DNA from: JADHUC01 sp964623055
GTDB taxonomy: Bacteria > Planctomycetota > Planctomycetia > Pirellulales > Pirellulaceae
Length of the DNA stretch: 64,000 nucleotides
Direction: 5' to 3'
Assembly (NCBI GenBank): GCA_964623055.1
Contig: CAZURK010000025.1
Span: 1 to 64,000, forward strand
In this document: positions 33,661 through 42,385 of the stretch, one piece after another
Layout: every line of letters starts with the position of its first letter
Numbering within the stretch: position 1 is the stretch's first letter
Made by a program: the position numbers and the translations under genes
The notes under the pieces: model-generated
The model's input: only the letters and a program-made list of their open reading frames with translations
Told to the model about the DNA's origin: nothing
The model's database searches: none

Positions 33661-35604
33661 ATGAACTCGCGATCGACCGACCTCCGCATTCCGGTTCGGC
33701 CCAAGCTAGAACGCAAGTCAAGACGCAGCAGGATGCTATGGACAGCGTGGCTGTTCGCCGTGGCCTTTACAATTGGCTTGGCCCCGGCATCGGCCGTCGA
33801 CGCTCAGTATGAGGTTACCATCGAGAAGGACGTAATGGTGCCGATGCGTGACGGTATTCGCCTCGCGACCGACATCTACCTGCCCACGAAGAACGGCGCG
33901 GCGATCGACGAAAAGTTGCCCACAATCCTGGAGCGTCGGCCCTACAACAAGGATGGATGCGGCGGCAGCGGGCGCTACTATGCCGCGCGGGGTTATGCTT
34001 TCGTGGCTCAGGATACGCGAGGTCGCTACAAGTCGGAGGGCGTCTGGCACATGCTCACGGACGATGGTCCGGACGGAGTTGACGCTGCCGCGTGGATCGG
34101 CAAGCAGCCTTGGTCGAATGGCAAGATCGGTATGATTGGCACATCGTACGTCGGTGGCACACAGCATGCGATGGCGATGGCAAAGGCACCGGAACTGGTC
34201 ACGATCATCCCCGTCGACGCCATGTCGAACTTGGGCTACGCCAGCATGCGTAACGGCGGCGCGTTCGAGTTGCGGTTTTGGAACTGGATCATGTTCTGCA
34301 GTCCGCGCGGCAGCCGCCAATCGCGCGATCCGGGGACCGCAGCCGTGCTGAAAGAGATGATGGACAATCGGAGAGCATATCTCCGCAATTTGCCGCTGCG
34401 TCGAGGCACTACGCCATTGAAACTGGCGCCCGAGTACGAGGATTGGCTGGTCGAGGCGATGAAGCACGGGGCCAACGACTCGTTCTGGGAGCAGAATAGC
34501 ATCATCGACTACCCCGAGCGATACAAGGACATTCCGGTGTACCTGGTAGGCGGTTGGTACGATTCCTGGGGAAGCAATACCACGGCCAACTTCATCGTGC
34601 TGAGTAAAACGATCCGAGGACCGGTCTATCTGATCATGGGGCCTTGGATTCACGGCCGGCAGAACGCTTCGTCGCACGGCCAAGTGAGCTTCGGCAAAGA
34701 GGCGGCGATCCCGGATCATTTGGGATGGCGACTCGAGTGGTACGACCATTGGCTGAAGGGCATGGACAACAAAGTCGGCAAAGAGGCCCCGTTTGTCACG
34801 CCGGTGCGCATCTTCGTGATGGGTACTGGCGATGGTAGCAAGACGGCCGATGGCAAGCTGAACCACGGCGGCTATTGGCGCGACGAGCACGAATGGCCTC
34901 TGACCCGGACTCGCTACACCGAATACTACCTGCACACCGACGGCGGGCTTTCGCCACAACGGCCTGAGACGAAGAGATCATCGACCGATTTCGTGTTCGA
35001 CCCGCGCAATCCCGTACCGACGATCGGTGGCAACATCTCTTCGGGCAACGAGATCATGTTGCAGGGCGCCTGGGACCAGCGCGGCGGCGATCACATCTGG
35101 AATTCGAAGGAACCAATTCCGCTTTCGGCCCGCAACGACATCGTGGTGTTCCAATCGGAGTCGTTGGAGCAGGACGTCGAAGTAACTGGCGAGATCGTGG
35201 TGAAGCTATGGGCTTCGTCCTCGGCGATCGATACCGACTTCACGGCCAAGCTGCTCGACGTCTCTCCGCCCAGCCCCGACTTTCCCGGCGGTTTCGACAT
35301 GAACATCGGCGACGGCATCATCCGTGCCCGCTTCCGCGAGTCGATCGAGAGAGAGAAGCTGATGGAGCCGGGAAAGGCATACGAATTCACGATCAAGCTG
35401 TACCCCACGTCGAACGTGTTCAAGAAAGGGCATCGCATTCGCGTAGACATTTCCAGCAGCAATTTCCCCCGTTTCGACATCAACCCCAACACCGGCGAAC
35501 CGCTGAACGATCACCGCCGCGTCGTCGCCGCCACGAACACGATCTACCACGACAGAGGACGCCCCTCGCACATCCTCCTGCCGGTGATCCCGCTTGTGAA
35601 GTGA
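33661..35604 (+). CDS. Secreted CocE/NonD (X-Pro dipeptidyl-peptidase, S15) family hydrolase
   Basis: The 647-residue protein has a basic N-terminus and signal sequence (MLWTAWLFAVAFTIGLAPAS). Then comes PMRDGIRLATDIYLPT, the usual S15/CocE opening. The nucleophile is Ser162 in IGMIGTSYVGGTQHAMA, and the C-terminal jelly-roll (about residues 470-640) is LEQDVEVTGEIVVKLWASSS with a final HILLPVI. The catalytic Asp and His are expected between. Family members cleave acyl, ester or proline-peptide bonds. It is convergent with the Tat Gfo/Idh/MocA gene. Confidence 0.86.
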   Translation: MNSRSTDLRIPVRPKLERKSRRSRMLWTAWLFAVAFTIGLAPASAVDAQYEVTIEKDVMVPMRDGIRLATDIYLPTKNGAAIDEKLPTILERRPYNKDGCGGSGRYYAARGYAFVAQDTRGRYKSEGVWHMLTDDGPDGVDAAAWIGKQPWSNGKIGMIGTSYVGGTQHAMAMAKAPELVTIIPVDAMSNLGYASMRNGGAFELRFWNWIMFCSPRGSRQSRDPGTAAVLKEMMDNRRAYLRNLPLRRGTTPLKLAPEYEDWLVEAMKHGANDSFWEQNSIIDYPERYKDIPVYLVGGWYDSWGSNTTANFIVLSKTIRGPVYLIMGPWIHGRQNASSHGQVSFGKEAAIPDHLGWRLEWYDHWLKGMDNKVGKEAPFVTPVRIFVMGTGDGSKTADGKLNHGGYWRDEHEWPLTRTRYTEYYLHTDGGLSPQRPETKRSSTDFVFDPRNPVPTIGGNISSGNEIMLQGAWDQRGGDHIWNSKEPIPLSARNDIVVFQSESLEQDVEVTGEIVVKLWASSSAIDTDFTAKLLDVSPPSPDFPGGFDMNIGDGIIRARFRESIEREKLMEPGKAYEFTIKLYPTSNVFKKGHRIRVDISSSNFPRFDINPNTGEPLNDHRRVVAATNTIYHDRGRPSHILLPVIPLVK

Positions 35605-35633
35605 TCCGCGTTCACCGGCGGCCGAGGTAGCGA

Positions 35634-36956
35634 TCAGGCGAACTCGTTGATTCCCGGCATGGCTGTCGCATACCGGCCGTCGGCGTCTGGTTTGATCGGT
35701 GCCTCGGCATCCCAGTCGTAGCGTTCCAGGCTGAAGTCGAGCTTGGACTGCATGGCCTGCTCCCAGGTGATTTCTTTGCCCGTGTAGCACACCATCTGTG
35801 CCAGGATGCCCAGCATCGTGCTGGTGTTCATGTAGTCGCCGTTGTTGATCGTCTTGCCGGATCGGATCGCGTCGAATAATTCCTTGTGCTCGTTGTCGTA
35901 CATGCTGGGCTTCTTGCCCTCAAATCGCCATTCGTTTTCGCCTTCGATGCGACAACGAACCGGCATGATGGCGCGGCCCTTCGTGCCGAGGACAAGGTCC
36001 GATGTCGTGTTATGGCAATTCGGAATGTCGCGACAATGGGCGAATACCCGGACGCCGTTTTCGTATTCGTAGGCTACGCTATGGTGGTCGAACTGATCGC
36101 CGTAGATGGGATCCAGGCAGACTTGCCGCCCGCCCAGCCCGAATGCCTTCACTGGGGGCACGTCGCCCAAGGCCCATGAAGCTTTGTCAATGCTGTGGAT
36201 TAGCTGCTGGCTCGTCTGGTCGCCCGAAAGCCAGTTGAAGTGGTACCAGTTTTGTATCTGGTACTCGAATTCATTCCACTCCGGTTTCCGTGCACGGCAG
36301 ATATAGGGAGCAGTCAGGTAATTCTCTTGGATCGCGATGATCTCGCCGATCGCACCGTCCTGGATTCGTTTCATGGTCTCGCGCACGGCGACGTCGTAAC
36401 GCCAACAGAGCCCAGATACGACACACAGGTTCTTCTTTCGAGCTTCTTCGCAAGCAGCCATCGAGATTTGCAGACCCGGCACATCGAGCCCGTGCGGCTT
36501 CTCGCAGAAGACGTGCTTGTCGGCGTCGACGGCCGCCTTGAACATGACCGGATGAAAATGCGAGGTGGCGGCGATCAGCAGCACGTCGATGCCGCTGTCG
36601 ATGACCTTTTGACAGGCGTCGAATCCCACAAAGCAGTGATCGTCGTCGATGGTTGCTTGTTCGGGCTTCATCTTCTGAATTCGCTCACGCGAGAACTGCA
36701 GCCGATCCTCGAAAATGTCGCCCATGGCGACCAGCCGAACGTCTTCGCCTGCATTCATGGCGTTCACCGCGGCACCGGAGCCTCGCCCGCCGCAGCCAAT
36801 CAGCCCGATCTTGATAACGTCGTTGCCGGCGGCATACGCCGCCCGCCCGATCGCAAGCGACCCGGCCACAGCCGTGCCGGCCATCGCAGCCGATGTTGTG
36901 AGGAATTCGCGACGAGAGGTATTTCGTTGGGGTCCTTGCGAGAGGCTCTTTGCCAT
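35634..36956 (-). CDS. Gfo/Idh/MocA family oxidoreductase, Tat-exported (second copy)
   Basis: The start at 36956 (MAKSLSQGPQRNTSRREFLT) has AAGGAAA upstream and puts SRREFL in the right place; 440 residues. Rossmann motif KIGLIGCGGRGSGAAVNAM, EKP segment HVFCEKPHGLDVPGLQISM, and NWLSGDQTSQQLIHSIDKAS (sugar-binding region) follow. It is a paralogue of the protein at 1501-2826 (both end with similar DYMNTSTMLGILAQMVCYTG / DYGATSTMTAILGRMASYSG). Substrate unknown. Confidence 0.9.
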   Translation of the reverse strand: MAKSLSQGPQRNTSRREFLTTSAAMAGTAVAGSLAIGRAAYAAGNDVIKIGLIGCGGRGSGAAVNAMNAGEDVRLVAMGDIFEDRLQFSRERIQKMKPEQATIDDDHCFVGFDACQKVIDSGIDVLLIAATSHFHPVMFKAAVDADKHVFCEKPHGLDVPGLQISMAACEEARKKNLCVVSGLCWRYDVAVRETMKRIQDGAIGEIIAIQENYLTAPYICRARKPEWNEFEYQIQNWYHFNWLSGDQTSQQLIHSIDKASWALGDVPPVKAFGLGGRQVCLDPIYGDQFDHHSVAYEYENGVRVFAHCRDIPNCHNTTSDLVLGTKGRAIMPVRCRIEGENEWRFEGKKPSMYDNEHKELFDAIRSGKTINNGDYMNTSTMLGILAQMVCYTGKEITWEQAMQSKLDFSLERYDWDAEAPIKPDADGRYATAMPGINEFA

Positions 36957-37140
36957 GACTTTTCCTTTCGGCCAGTCTTGAAGATGCAAGTGTTCTACGT
37001 TTGGCGTTTCTAGCAGCCTTCAGCGTGGCCATCATCCACGCCCATTTGAAATGTCACGCGTGTCAATTATACTCGGCACGCACTGCGTCTGCTCGCCGTT
37101 GCCGGCGCGGTACGTCATCTAGCATAGGGAGACCAGTGTA

Positions 37141-37845
37141 ATGCGTCGAGTTTCAGTTACGCCATTTCTTCAAGTCGTCCTTCCAGTCGTTTTCCTCATT
37201 CCTGCGGTCGCGTTCAGCCAAGAGCAGAGCGTCAAGCCTGGTATCAACAAAAACTTCGAGAATCCCGACGTCGAGGCGTGGATCAAGCGATTCGAGCGCA
37301 ACGGCCGTGATGTCTATGACAAACGCAACGAGATCCTCGCGGCCTGCAAGATCAAGCCCGGCATGTCGGTGGCGGACGTTGGTGCGGGAACAGGACTGTT
37401 CACACGCATGTTCTCCCCGCTCGTTGGTCAGGGAGGTTGTGTATACGCCGTGGATATTGCCGAAAGCTTCATCAAAGACATCGAAGCGAAGTCCAAAGAG
37501 GCCGGAACGGCCAATGTCAAGTGCATCGTTTGCACTCCGCAAGACACGAAGCTGCCGCCTGACTCGGTCGACTTGGCATTCACCTGCGACACGTACCACC
37601 ACTTCGAATTCCCGCACAAGACCTTGGCATCAATCTACAAATCGTTGCGCCCCGGCGGACGGTTCATTGTGATTGATTTTCAGCGCATTGAAGGAGTGAG
37701 CAGTGACTGGACGCTGAAGCATCTGCGCGGCAGCAAAGAAGATTTCACCAAGGAGATCGAGGAAGCCGGATTCAAACTGGTGGAAGAGAAGAAGGGCCTG
37801 TTGAAAGACAAATACTTCCTGCGTTTCGAAAAGGTATCAAAGTAG
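37141..37845 (+). CDS. Signal-peptide class I SAM-dependent methyltransferase
   Basis: The 234-residue protein begins with a Sec-type signal (FLQVVLPVVFLIPAVAFSQE) and then a complete class I methyltransferase fold: VADVGAGTGLFTRMFSPLVG (SAM-binding), AVDIAESFIKDIE, PPDSVDLAFTCDTYHHFEFP and LRPGGRFIVIDF. It is unusual for a SAM enzyme to be exported. The signal may be uncleaved, or the protein may hold SAM in the cytoplasm as a membrane-tethered enzyme. The TAG stop lies in a GTAGGTCCC repeat. Confidence 0.8.
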   Translation: MRRVSVTPFLQVVLPVVFLIPAVAFSQEQSVKPGINKNFENPDVEAWIKRFERNGRDVYDKRNEILAACKIKPGMSVADVGAGTGLFTRMFSPLVGQGGCVYAVDIAESFIKDIEAKSKEAGTANVKCIVCTPQDTKLPPDSVDLAFTCDTYHHFEFPHKTLASIYKSLRPGGRFIVIDFQRIEGVSSDWTLKHLRGSKEDFTKEIEEAGFKLVEEKKGLLKDKYFLRFEKVSK

Positions 37846-37865
37846 GTCCCGTCTGCCGGACCTCC
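37843..37865. repeat. REP-like GTAGGTCCC element containing a stop codon
   Basis: TAGGTCCCGTCTGCCGGACC begins at the TAG stop (37843-37845) of the preceding methyltransferase, followed by TCC. It matches the GGTCCC palindrome family seen at 6102, 45951, 46004 and 59318. Confidence 0.6.
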
Positions 37866-37905
37866 CGGGTACACTAGTGGTGTGTCTGTCGATCAATGTC
37901 CGGTT

Positions 37906-37983
37906 GGGTGGCCGGGGCTGGACTGAGCGTCAGCGAGGGAAGCCCCGGGGTTTCGGGCTTGCGCCCTCCAAACCCGGCCACCC
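37906..37983. repeat. Large hairpin element with GGGTGGCCGGG / CCCGGCCACCC arms
   Basis: An 11-base perfect inverted repeat (37906-37916 and 37973-37983) encloses a second one, GGGGCT (37914-37919) with AGCCCC (37941-37946). The interior contains GGACTGAGCGTCAGCGAGGG, a phrase I associate with planctomycete dispersed repeats. It follows the methyltransferase and may be a terminator or repeat; it is too short and structure-rich to be coding. Confidence 0.6.
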
Positions 37984-38043
37984 TGACCACAATCTACCTG
38001 ACAAATGTCGATAGCCGCACCGCTAGCGTGCGGAAAACGGACC

Positions 38044-41000
38044 TCACTGCGTCAACGCGATGATGTGCCCGGCTGCTTCGCGGCGAATACGACGGTAGTC
38101 GGCTCCGCTGAGCTTGCGCGACCACAATACCAGGATCGGGCTTTCCTCTTCGATTGGCTCCAATTCCGCCGGCTTTGGCGTGATCGTTTGGCGAAGCTCC
38201 GCCAACCAAGCCAAAGCATCGTCCGAGGCTGGTGTCCCCCGTTGTCGCTCGGCCAGCGTTTCCAGGGTAGTCAAATAGCGCAAGTCGTCGATTCCCTCTC
38301 GAAACGCTTCCCAATGCCGAGTCGGCACCATACGCTTCGGATCGTCCGGATCAGGCGCTGCGTATGCGAAATCGCCACCGCGAAGCCGCGGACCATCGGT
38401 GGCGTCAAATGGGCTGCCTTTGAATGAGTAGTACATCCACGGAACGTGCACGCGAAGTGGGCTGATCCAAAGATAGTAGCCATTGACCAACCGCGTCCAC
38501 TCGGCCATGTAAAACGAACCGCGGATGTTGTGATAGATCCACGCCTCGTCGTCTGATGCGGCCAGGTCGCGGGACAATTCGTCGAATGTGTGGCCGGCAC
38601 GGATCCAATTGTCCATGCAGTGCCCGTTGTAGCAGCGTACGTCCACGTATGGATCAACCTGCCGCATCATATCGGTCACATCGCGTTTCGGATCGTTGTG
38701 CAATGTGATGTATACGCGCAGCGACGGCACTTGGCGCACGGCTTCGGTCAGCCGGGTGTAGCGTTCCAGGCGGTCACGTCCAAATATCTCGTCCATATGC
38801 GTGGCCATGAGTTCAAATTCGGGATACTCCTTGGACAATTCAGCCAACCCTTCCATCGCGGTCTTGATGATTCTCCTGAATCGCTCTATTGCCCGCTGGT
38901 CGCCCATGTCGTTCCCCGGGTCGTAAGCGAGAAGACGCGCCGCATGCTCGCAGCCTGTGCTGACCGGCAACGGACCGTGGAATCCGTGTTTCCGCAGCAA
39001 AGCGAGCCCTCGTCGCAGCCTGTCGTACGAAGGTCTTACGTCTTGGTTAACCATTTCGTAGTCAATGCCCAGGTTGGCCTTCAGCATCGTTCCTCCGTGG
39101 GCCCGGATGTCGGCCAATTCCGCTTCGATGCCGGACCAATCTTCGTCCATCCTGGGAAAACGGTAGTAGACGCCGTGAGCTTTGTGCTCCAGCGCGAGCA
39201 GCTTGATCGGCAGCACATCGAACGTCAGCGGCAATTCGACTGCTTCCTTGCCCTCCTCCGTTAGACGCACCGTGCCGACATATTGCCCAGGTGTCACATC
39301 TTCGGGAACGTGGACGATCGAATGGTACTCACGGAACGTGCCGGCCGGAACATCGACGGGCTGATTCGCAATGAGGAACCGGGAGACCAAAGTCGATCGT
39401 TCCGGCGGAAGAGTATACAGGTCTCGCATCAACCGACGTAGAACCAGACGGATATCGACGCGGCTGCTGGGAATCACGGATTCGCCACATCGCAGATCGG
39501 ATACCTCGATCCGTAGCCGTTGCACATCCTCGAACGCGTAGACGACGAAGTTGACCGGTTCATATACGCCGGGCGTTCCGAAGGCGGCCAGCGTGGTTGT
39601 GACATCCTCGCGCGAAGGAATCCGGGCCGGGTCGATTTCGTCTTCCCAGGATTTCGACGTGACGAGCAGGCGGCGACTTGTGTCCACCCTGAACGTGAAT
39701 TCATCCGCATTTTGCTGTCGACGGTACATGTCGATCACGGCCGGCTTCAACTCGCGGGAAGCCATCAGCACATCGGTTTCGGGTTCGCGCAGAAGAACCG
39801 CTCCAGCCCAGATTCCGCGTGCGGAGCCTGCGCGAGGCCCTTGGCCACGCACGGCAAGTTGCAGCCGACCCACACCGTCAACCGGTATGTAGATTTTCTC
39901 CGCCGCACGCTCTTTCGTACGCGGTCCGGACTCGAACAGTGTCTTCCCGTCACCACGAACTTCGAACGAGCAGTCAGCGTCGTTCGTTGAAAGTGGGCAG
40001 ACGCCAATAGCGGCTTGGAAGACCTTGTATGATCGCCTCAAATCAAGCTCGATTGTCGCGTCCGATTCGCATGCAAAACCCTTCGAGTATTCCTTCGAAT
40101 CAAGGATCAGCGGTATGGTGACATCACGCAGCAATTCCCGCCCGCCAGACCAAACGCCACCGTTCGCTTGCCACGGCATATCGGTCGCGTAGCGGTACGG
40201 CGGGTCGAGTGCCTGTTGGATCGAACGTTTTGCGTCCTCGGCCGTGTACATGCGGCGTGAGATCCGGAAGGCGTCAATCACTCCGTCGATACCGGAAATG
40301 GTGATCGTCTCGGGAGCCTTGTCCGGCATCTGCGCATCGGTGGGCTGGTCATCGCTTTGCTGGCCATCGATGAACACGCAAAGCCGACCGCTCCCCCAGG
40401 CAAACGCTACGTGGTGCCACGTGTTGGCTTTCCAATCGCTGATGTCTCCGTCCGCTCTGCGCCAAGTCCACTCCTCACCCTGCCCCGCGGCGATTGCGAT
40501 GCCCAATCGGCCTTTACCAAGGCAATTGATATTGATGTACTGGCGTTCGCCCATCGGACAGGACAACAGGCCATGTTTGCTCTGATCGCTGCCGGGCCAG
40601 TGCGGTTTGACCCAAAGCTCGATCGTGCCCTCCTCGGGATGCAGGTTGCCATCACTTCCCACGATCGCAAGCCGATCACTCGAACCAACATCAACACCAC
40701 CGGCGAAGCGGCCGCCTGCCCCGTCCGTCATCGTCGCACGAAGGTCAACCGACGGCGTCCCCAGGGCATAGTCCGCGTCGGCAGACTGATTGAACTGAAG
40801 TAGCAGCAACGTGTCGCGGTCCGGTACAGGTTGGGCAGACGCGGATGTCGCGATCAGCAACGCGAGCATGAGTGCGTAGCAGGAGTAATCCTGCAGAGCC
40901 GACGCATGAATGAGTCGTGAGGCCGTTCGTAGTCCCGCCTTTAGGCGGTCTTCCGCGCTGCTTCTCGTTTTGAGACCGCCTAAAGGCGGGACTACAAACC

Positions 41001-41061
41001 AATTCATGCGTCTGCTCTGCATAGAGACGCGGAATGGAATCGTCGGCCCTAGTTTGCTCAT
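38044..41061 (-). CDS. Secreted DUF4091 protein with LamG and NPCBM domains
   Basis: The start is set at 41061 because AAGGAG (41068-41073) precedes an ATG triplet there; it gives 1005 residues. A hydrophobic signal CYALMLALLIATSASAQPV is at about residues 61-80. A LamG/concanavalin domain follows (GTIELWVKPHWPGSDQSKHG), then an NPCBM-like domain (DSKEYSKGFACESDATIELD). A central beta-rich region and a C-terminal DUF4091 domain end in YYLWISPLRVHVPWMYYSFK. The family is glycoside-hydrolase-123-like and probably degrades a polysaccharide outside the cell. Residues 23-45 are encoded by a dispersed inverted repeat inserted in frame (40929-40995). Confidence 0.75.
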   Translation of the reverse strand: MSKLGPTIPFRVSMQSRRMNWFVVPPLGGLKTRSSAEDRLKAGLRTASRLIHASALQDYSCYALMLALLIATSASAQPVPDRDTLLLLQFNQSADADYALGTPSVDLRATMTDGAGGRFAGGVDVGSSDRLAIVGSDGNLHPEEGTIELWVKPHWPGSDQSKHGLLSCPMGERQYININCLGKGRLGIAIAAGQGEEWTWRRADGDISDWKANTWHHVAFAWGSGRLCVFIDGQQSDDQPTDAQMPDKAPETITISGIDGVIDAFRISRRMYTAEDAKRSIQQALDPPYRYATDMPWQANGGVWSGGRELLRDVTIPLILDSKEYSKGFACESDATIELDLRRSYKVFQAAIGVCPLSTNDADCSFEVRGDGKTLFESGPRTKERAAEKIYIPVDGVGRLQLAVRGQGPRAGSARGIWAGAVLLREPETDVLMASRELKPAVIDMYRRQQNADEFTFRVDTSRRLLVTSKSWEDEIDPARIPSREDVTTTLAAFGTPGVYEPVNFVVYAFEDVQRLRIEVSDLRCGESVIPSSRVDIRLVLRRLMRDLYTLPPERSTLVSRFLIANQPVDVPAGTFREYHSIVHVPEDVTPGQYVGTVRLTEEGKEAVELPLTFDVLPIKLLALEHKAHGVYYRFPRMDEDWSGIEAELADIRAHGGTMLKANLGIDYEMVNQDVRPSYDRLRRGLALLRKHGFHGPLPVSTGCEHAARLLAYDPGNDMGDQRAIERFRRIIKTAMEGLAELSKEYPEFELMATHMDEIFGRDRLERYTRLTEAVRQVPSLRVYITLHNDPKRDVTDMMRQVDPYVDVRCYNGHCMDNWIRAGHTFDELSRDLAASDDEAWIYHNIRGSFYMAEWTRLVNGYYLWISPLRVHVPWMYYSFKGSPFDATDGPRLRGGDFAYAAPDPDDPKRMVPTRHWEAFREGIDDLRYLTTLETLAERQRGTPASDDALAWLAELRQTITPKPAELEPIEEESPILVLWSRKLSGADYRRIRREAAGHIIALTQ
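40929..40995. repeat. REP-like inverted repeat inside a coding N-terminus
   Basis: The arms 40929-40950 (beginning GTAGTCCCGCC) and 40974-40995 (ending GGCGGGACTAC) are exact reverse complements, each itself nearly palindromic (CCGCCTTTAGGCGG). The spacer is 23 bases. It encodes residues 23-45 (VVPPLGGLKTRSSAEDRLKA and GLR) of the DUF4091 protein. A related half-element is at 44770-44796. Confidence 0.8.
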
Positions 41062-41196
41062 CATCATCTCCTTGCCGAAGTTTAGATATTGGGATCAGCC
41101 AAATCCGGTATGTGGACTGGATCAGCCGCGTTACATTGTACTGAGTACTCGGCACTGAGTACCCTATGTTCGGTTGGTGGCAGCGCAGAAATGGGC

Positions 41197-41205
41197 TGGT
41201 ATACT
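41197..41205 (+). promoter_or_regulatory. Possible extended -10 promoter element
   Basis: TGGTATACT fits an extended -10 (TGnTATACT) 63 bases before the ThuA-like start at 41268. GTGGCA about 17 bases upstream would be a weak -35. The call rests on consensus similarity only. Confidence 0.3.
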
Positions 41206-41267
41206 CATGGCAGCTCAACCGTTCGTGTTCCTGCCTTCGATGATCACCTTGCTATGGGACTACTGCC

Positions 41268-42152
41268 ATGAAACGCCGTGAAATGCTGTTGAATACTGGT
41301 GCGGCCGTTGTGGGAACGTGCGCCTTTCCGCTGCGTTGGGTCGCGGCTGCCGAGAAGAAACCTCAGAAGGTGCTGTACTTCACTCGGAATGTCGGCTTCT
41401 ACCATTCGGTGGTCGTGCGCAAGGGCGACGATCTGAGTCACTCGGAGAGAATCCTGGTGGAGATGGGTATACGCGTAGGAATCGAAGTCGAGTGTACGAA
41501 AGACGGTCGCGTCTTCGACGGCGACATCGACCAATACGACGCGTTCGCCTTCTACACAAACGGCGATCTAACCGCACCGAACAAACAGGAAGAGCCGCCC
41601 ATGTCGCAGGAGGGCAAAAAGCGTTTTCTCGACGCGATTGCCGCTGGAAAGGGATTCGTTGGGTTTCATTCCGCCTGTGCCTGTTGGCGCACGCCCGGAC
41701 CACGCGACGAGAACAGCGACAAGGTGGATCCGTACCTTGCCATGCTTGGCGGCGAGTTCATTGCCCACGGGCCGCAACAGAAGGCGGTCATGCGCATGAC
41801 ATCACCGAACTTCCCCGGAATGCAGAACCTAGGCGATTCGTTCGAAATGCTCGAAGAATGGTACGCCATGAAGAATTTCGCCAAGGATCTGCACGTGATC
41901 CTGGTACAGGAGACCGAGGGGATGAAAGGCGGCTGCTATCAGCGTCCCGCATTTCCGTCCACCTGGGCCAGGATGCAGGGCAAAGGGCGAGTGTTCTTCA
42001 CGTCGATGGCGCATCGCGAGGATGTTTGGGAGGGAGAACCATTCCAGCAGATCGTCTTGGGCGGCTTGGCTTGGGCTCTGGGCAACGTCGACGCGGATGT
42101 CACGCCTAACGTCGAGAAAGCGGCTCCGAAGGGGAGCCAGTTGAAAGCGTGA
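41268..42152 (+). CDS. ThuA-like domain protein with Tat signal
   Basis: The 294-residue protein starts MKRREMLLNTGAAVVGTCAF, a Tat signal. It carries the ThuA/glutamine-amidotransferase-like fold: VLYFTRNVGFYHSVVV, DIDQYDAFAFYTNGDLT, FLDAIAAGKGFVGFHSACAC, and PLHVILVQ-like text seen as DLHVILVQE. The catalytic Cys of amidotransferases is not in its usual spot. ThuA proteins are linked to trehalose/sugar use and often occur as secreted planctomycete proteins near Gfo/Idh/MocA genes. It is convergent with the small membrane gene at 42161. Confidence 0.82.
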   Translation: MKRREMLLNTGAAVVGTCAFPLRWVAAAEKKPQKVLYFTRNVGFYHSVVVRKGDDLSHSERILVEMGIRVGIEVECTKDGRVFDGDIDQYDAFAFYTNGDLTAPNKQEEPPMSQEGKKRFLDAIAAGKGFVGFHSACACWRTPGPRDENSDKVDPYLAMLGGEFIAHGPQQKAVMRMTSPNFPGMQNLGDSFEMLEEWYAMKNFAKDLHVILVQETEGMKGGCYQRPAFPSTWARMQGKGRVFFTSMAHREDVWEGEPFQQIVLGGLAWALGNVDADVTPNVEKAAPKGSQLKA

Positions 42153-42160
42153 TTGGTCAT

Positions 42161-42385
42161 TCAGAACGCGATTGCCAAGCCCAGTAGACCGGCGAGCCCG
42201 ACCAGGACCAGCGCGAGCAGTCGATTGCCCCTGGCCGAGACGCCATGTCGCCGAGATAGTTCGGCGACGGCGTGCTTTGCTTTTTCGTGATCAGCACCTG
42301 TTTCTTCGCGGTACAGTCTGATTGCGTGGCCCACGCTGCCCTCTTTGAGGAGCATTACCACGAGTCCTTCTTTGTCTTCGTCCAT
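42161..42385 (-). CDS. Short protein with L7/L12-C-terminal-like helix and membrane anchor
   Basis: The start at 42385 (MDEDKEGLVVMLLKEGSVGH) gives 74 residues; the longer frame upstream lacks features. Residues 18-45 (GHAIRLYREETGADHEKAKH) look like the ribosomal L7/L12 C-terminal helix-turn-helix pattern (EAIKxVREETGLGLKEAK). A single transmembrane segment ends the protein (RLLALVLVGLAGLLGLAIAF). It may be a membrane-anchored adaptor. I cannot name a function. Its stop is 8 bases from that of the convergent ThuA gene. Confidence 0.6.
   Translation of the reverse strand: MDEDKEGLVVMLLKEGSVGHAIRLYREETGADHEKAKHAVAELSRRHGVSARGNRLLALVLVGLAGLLGLAIAF

Noticed and set aside
37843..37983. A small RNA or riboswitch
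   Set aside because: The sequence looks like dispersed palindromes; no known riboswitch core was recognised. Left as repeat.
38044..40869. Start of the DUF4091 protein at 40869, downstream of the repeat
   Set aside because: No ribosome-binding site precedes it and the signal peptide would lack a charged n-region; AAGGAG lies at the upstream start. I kept the upstream start but note it as the main uncertainty.
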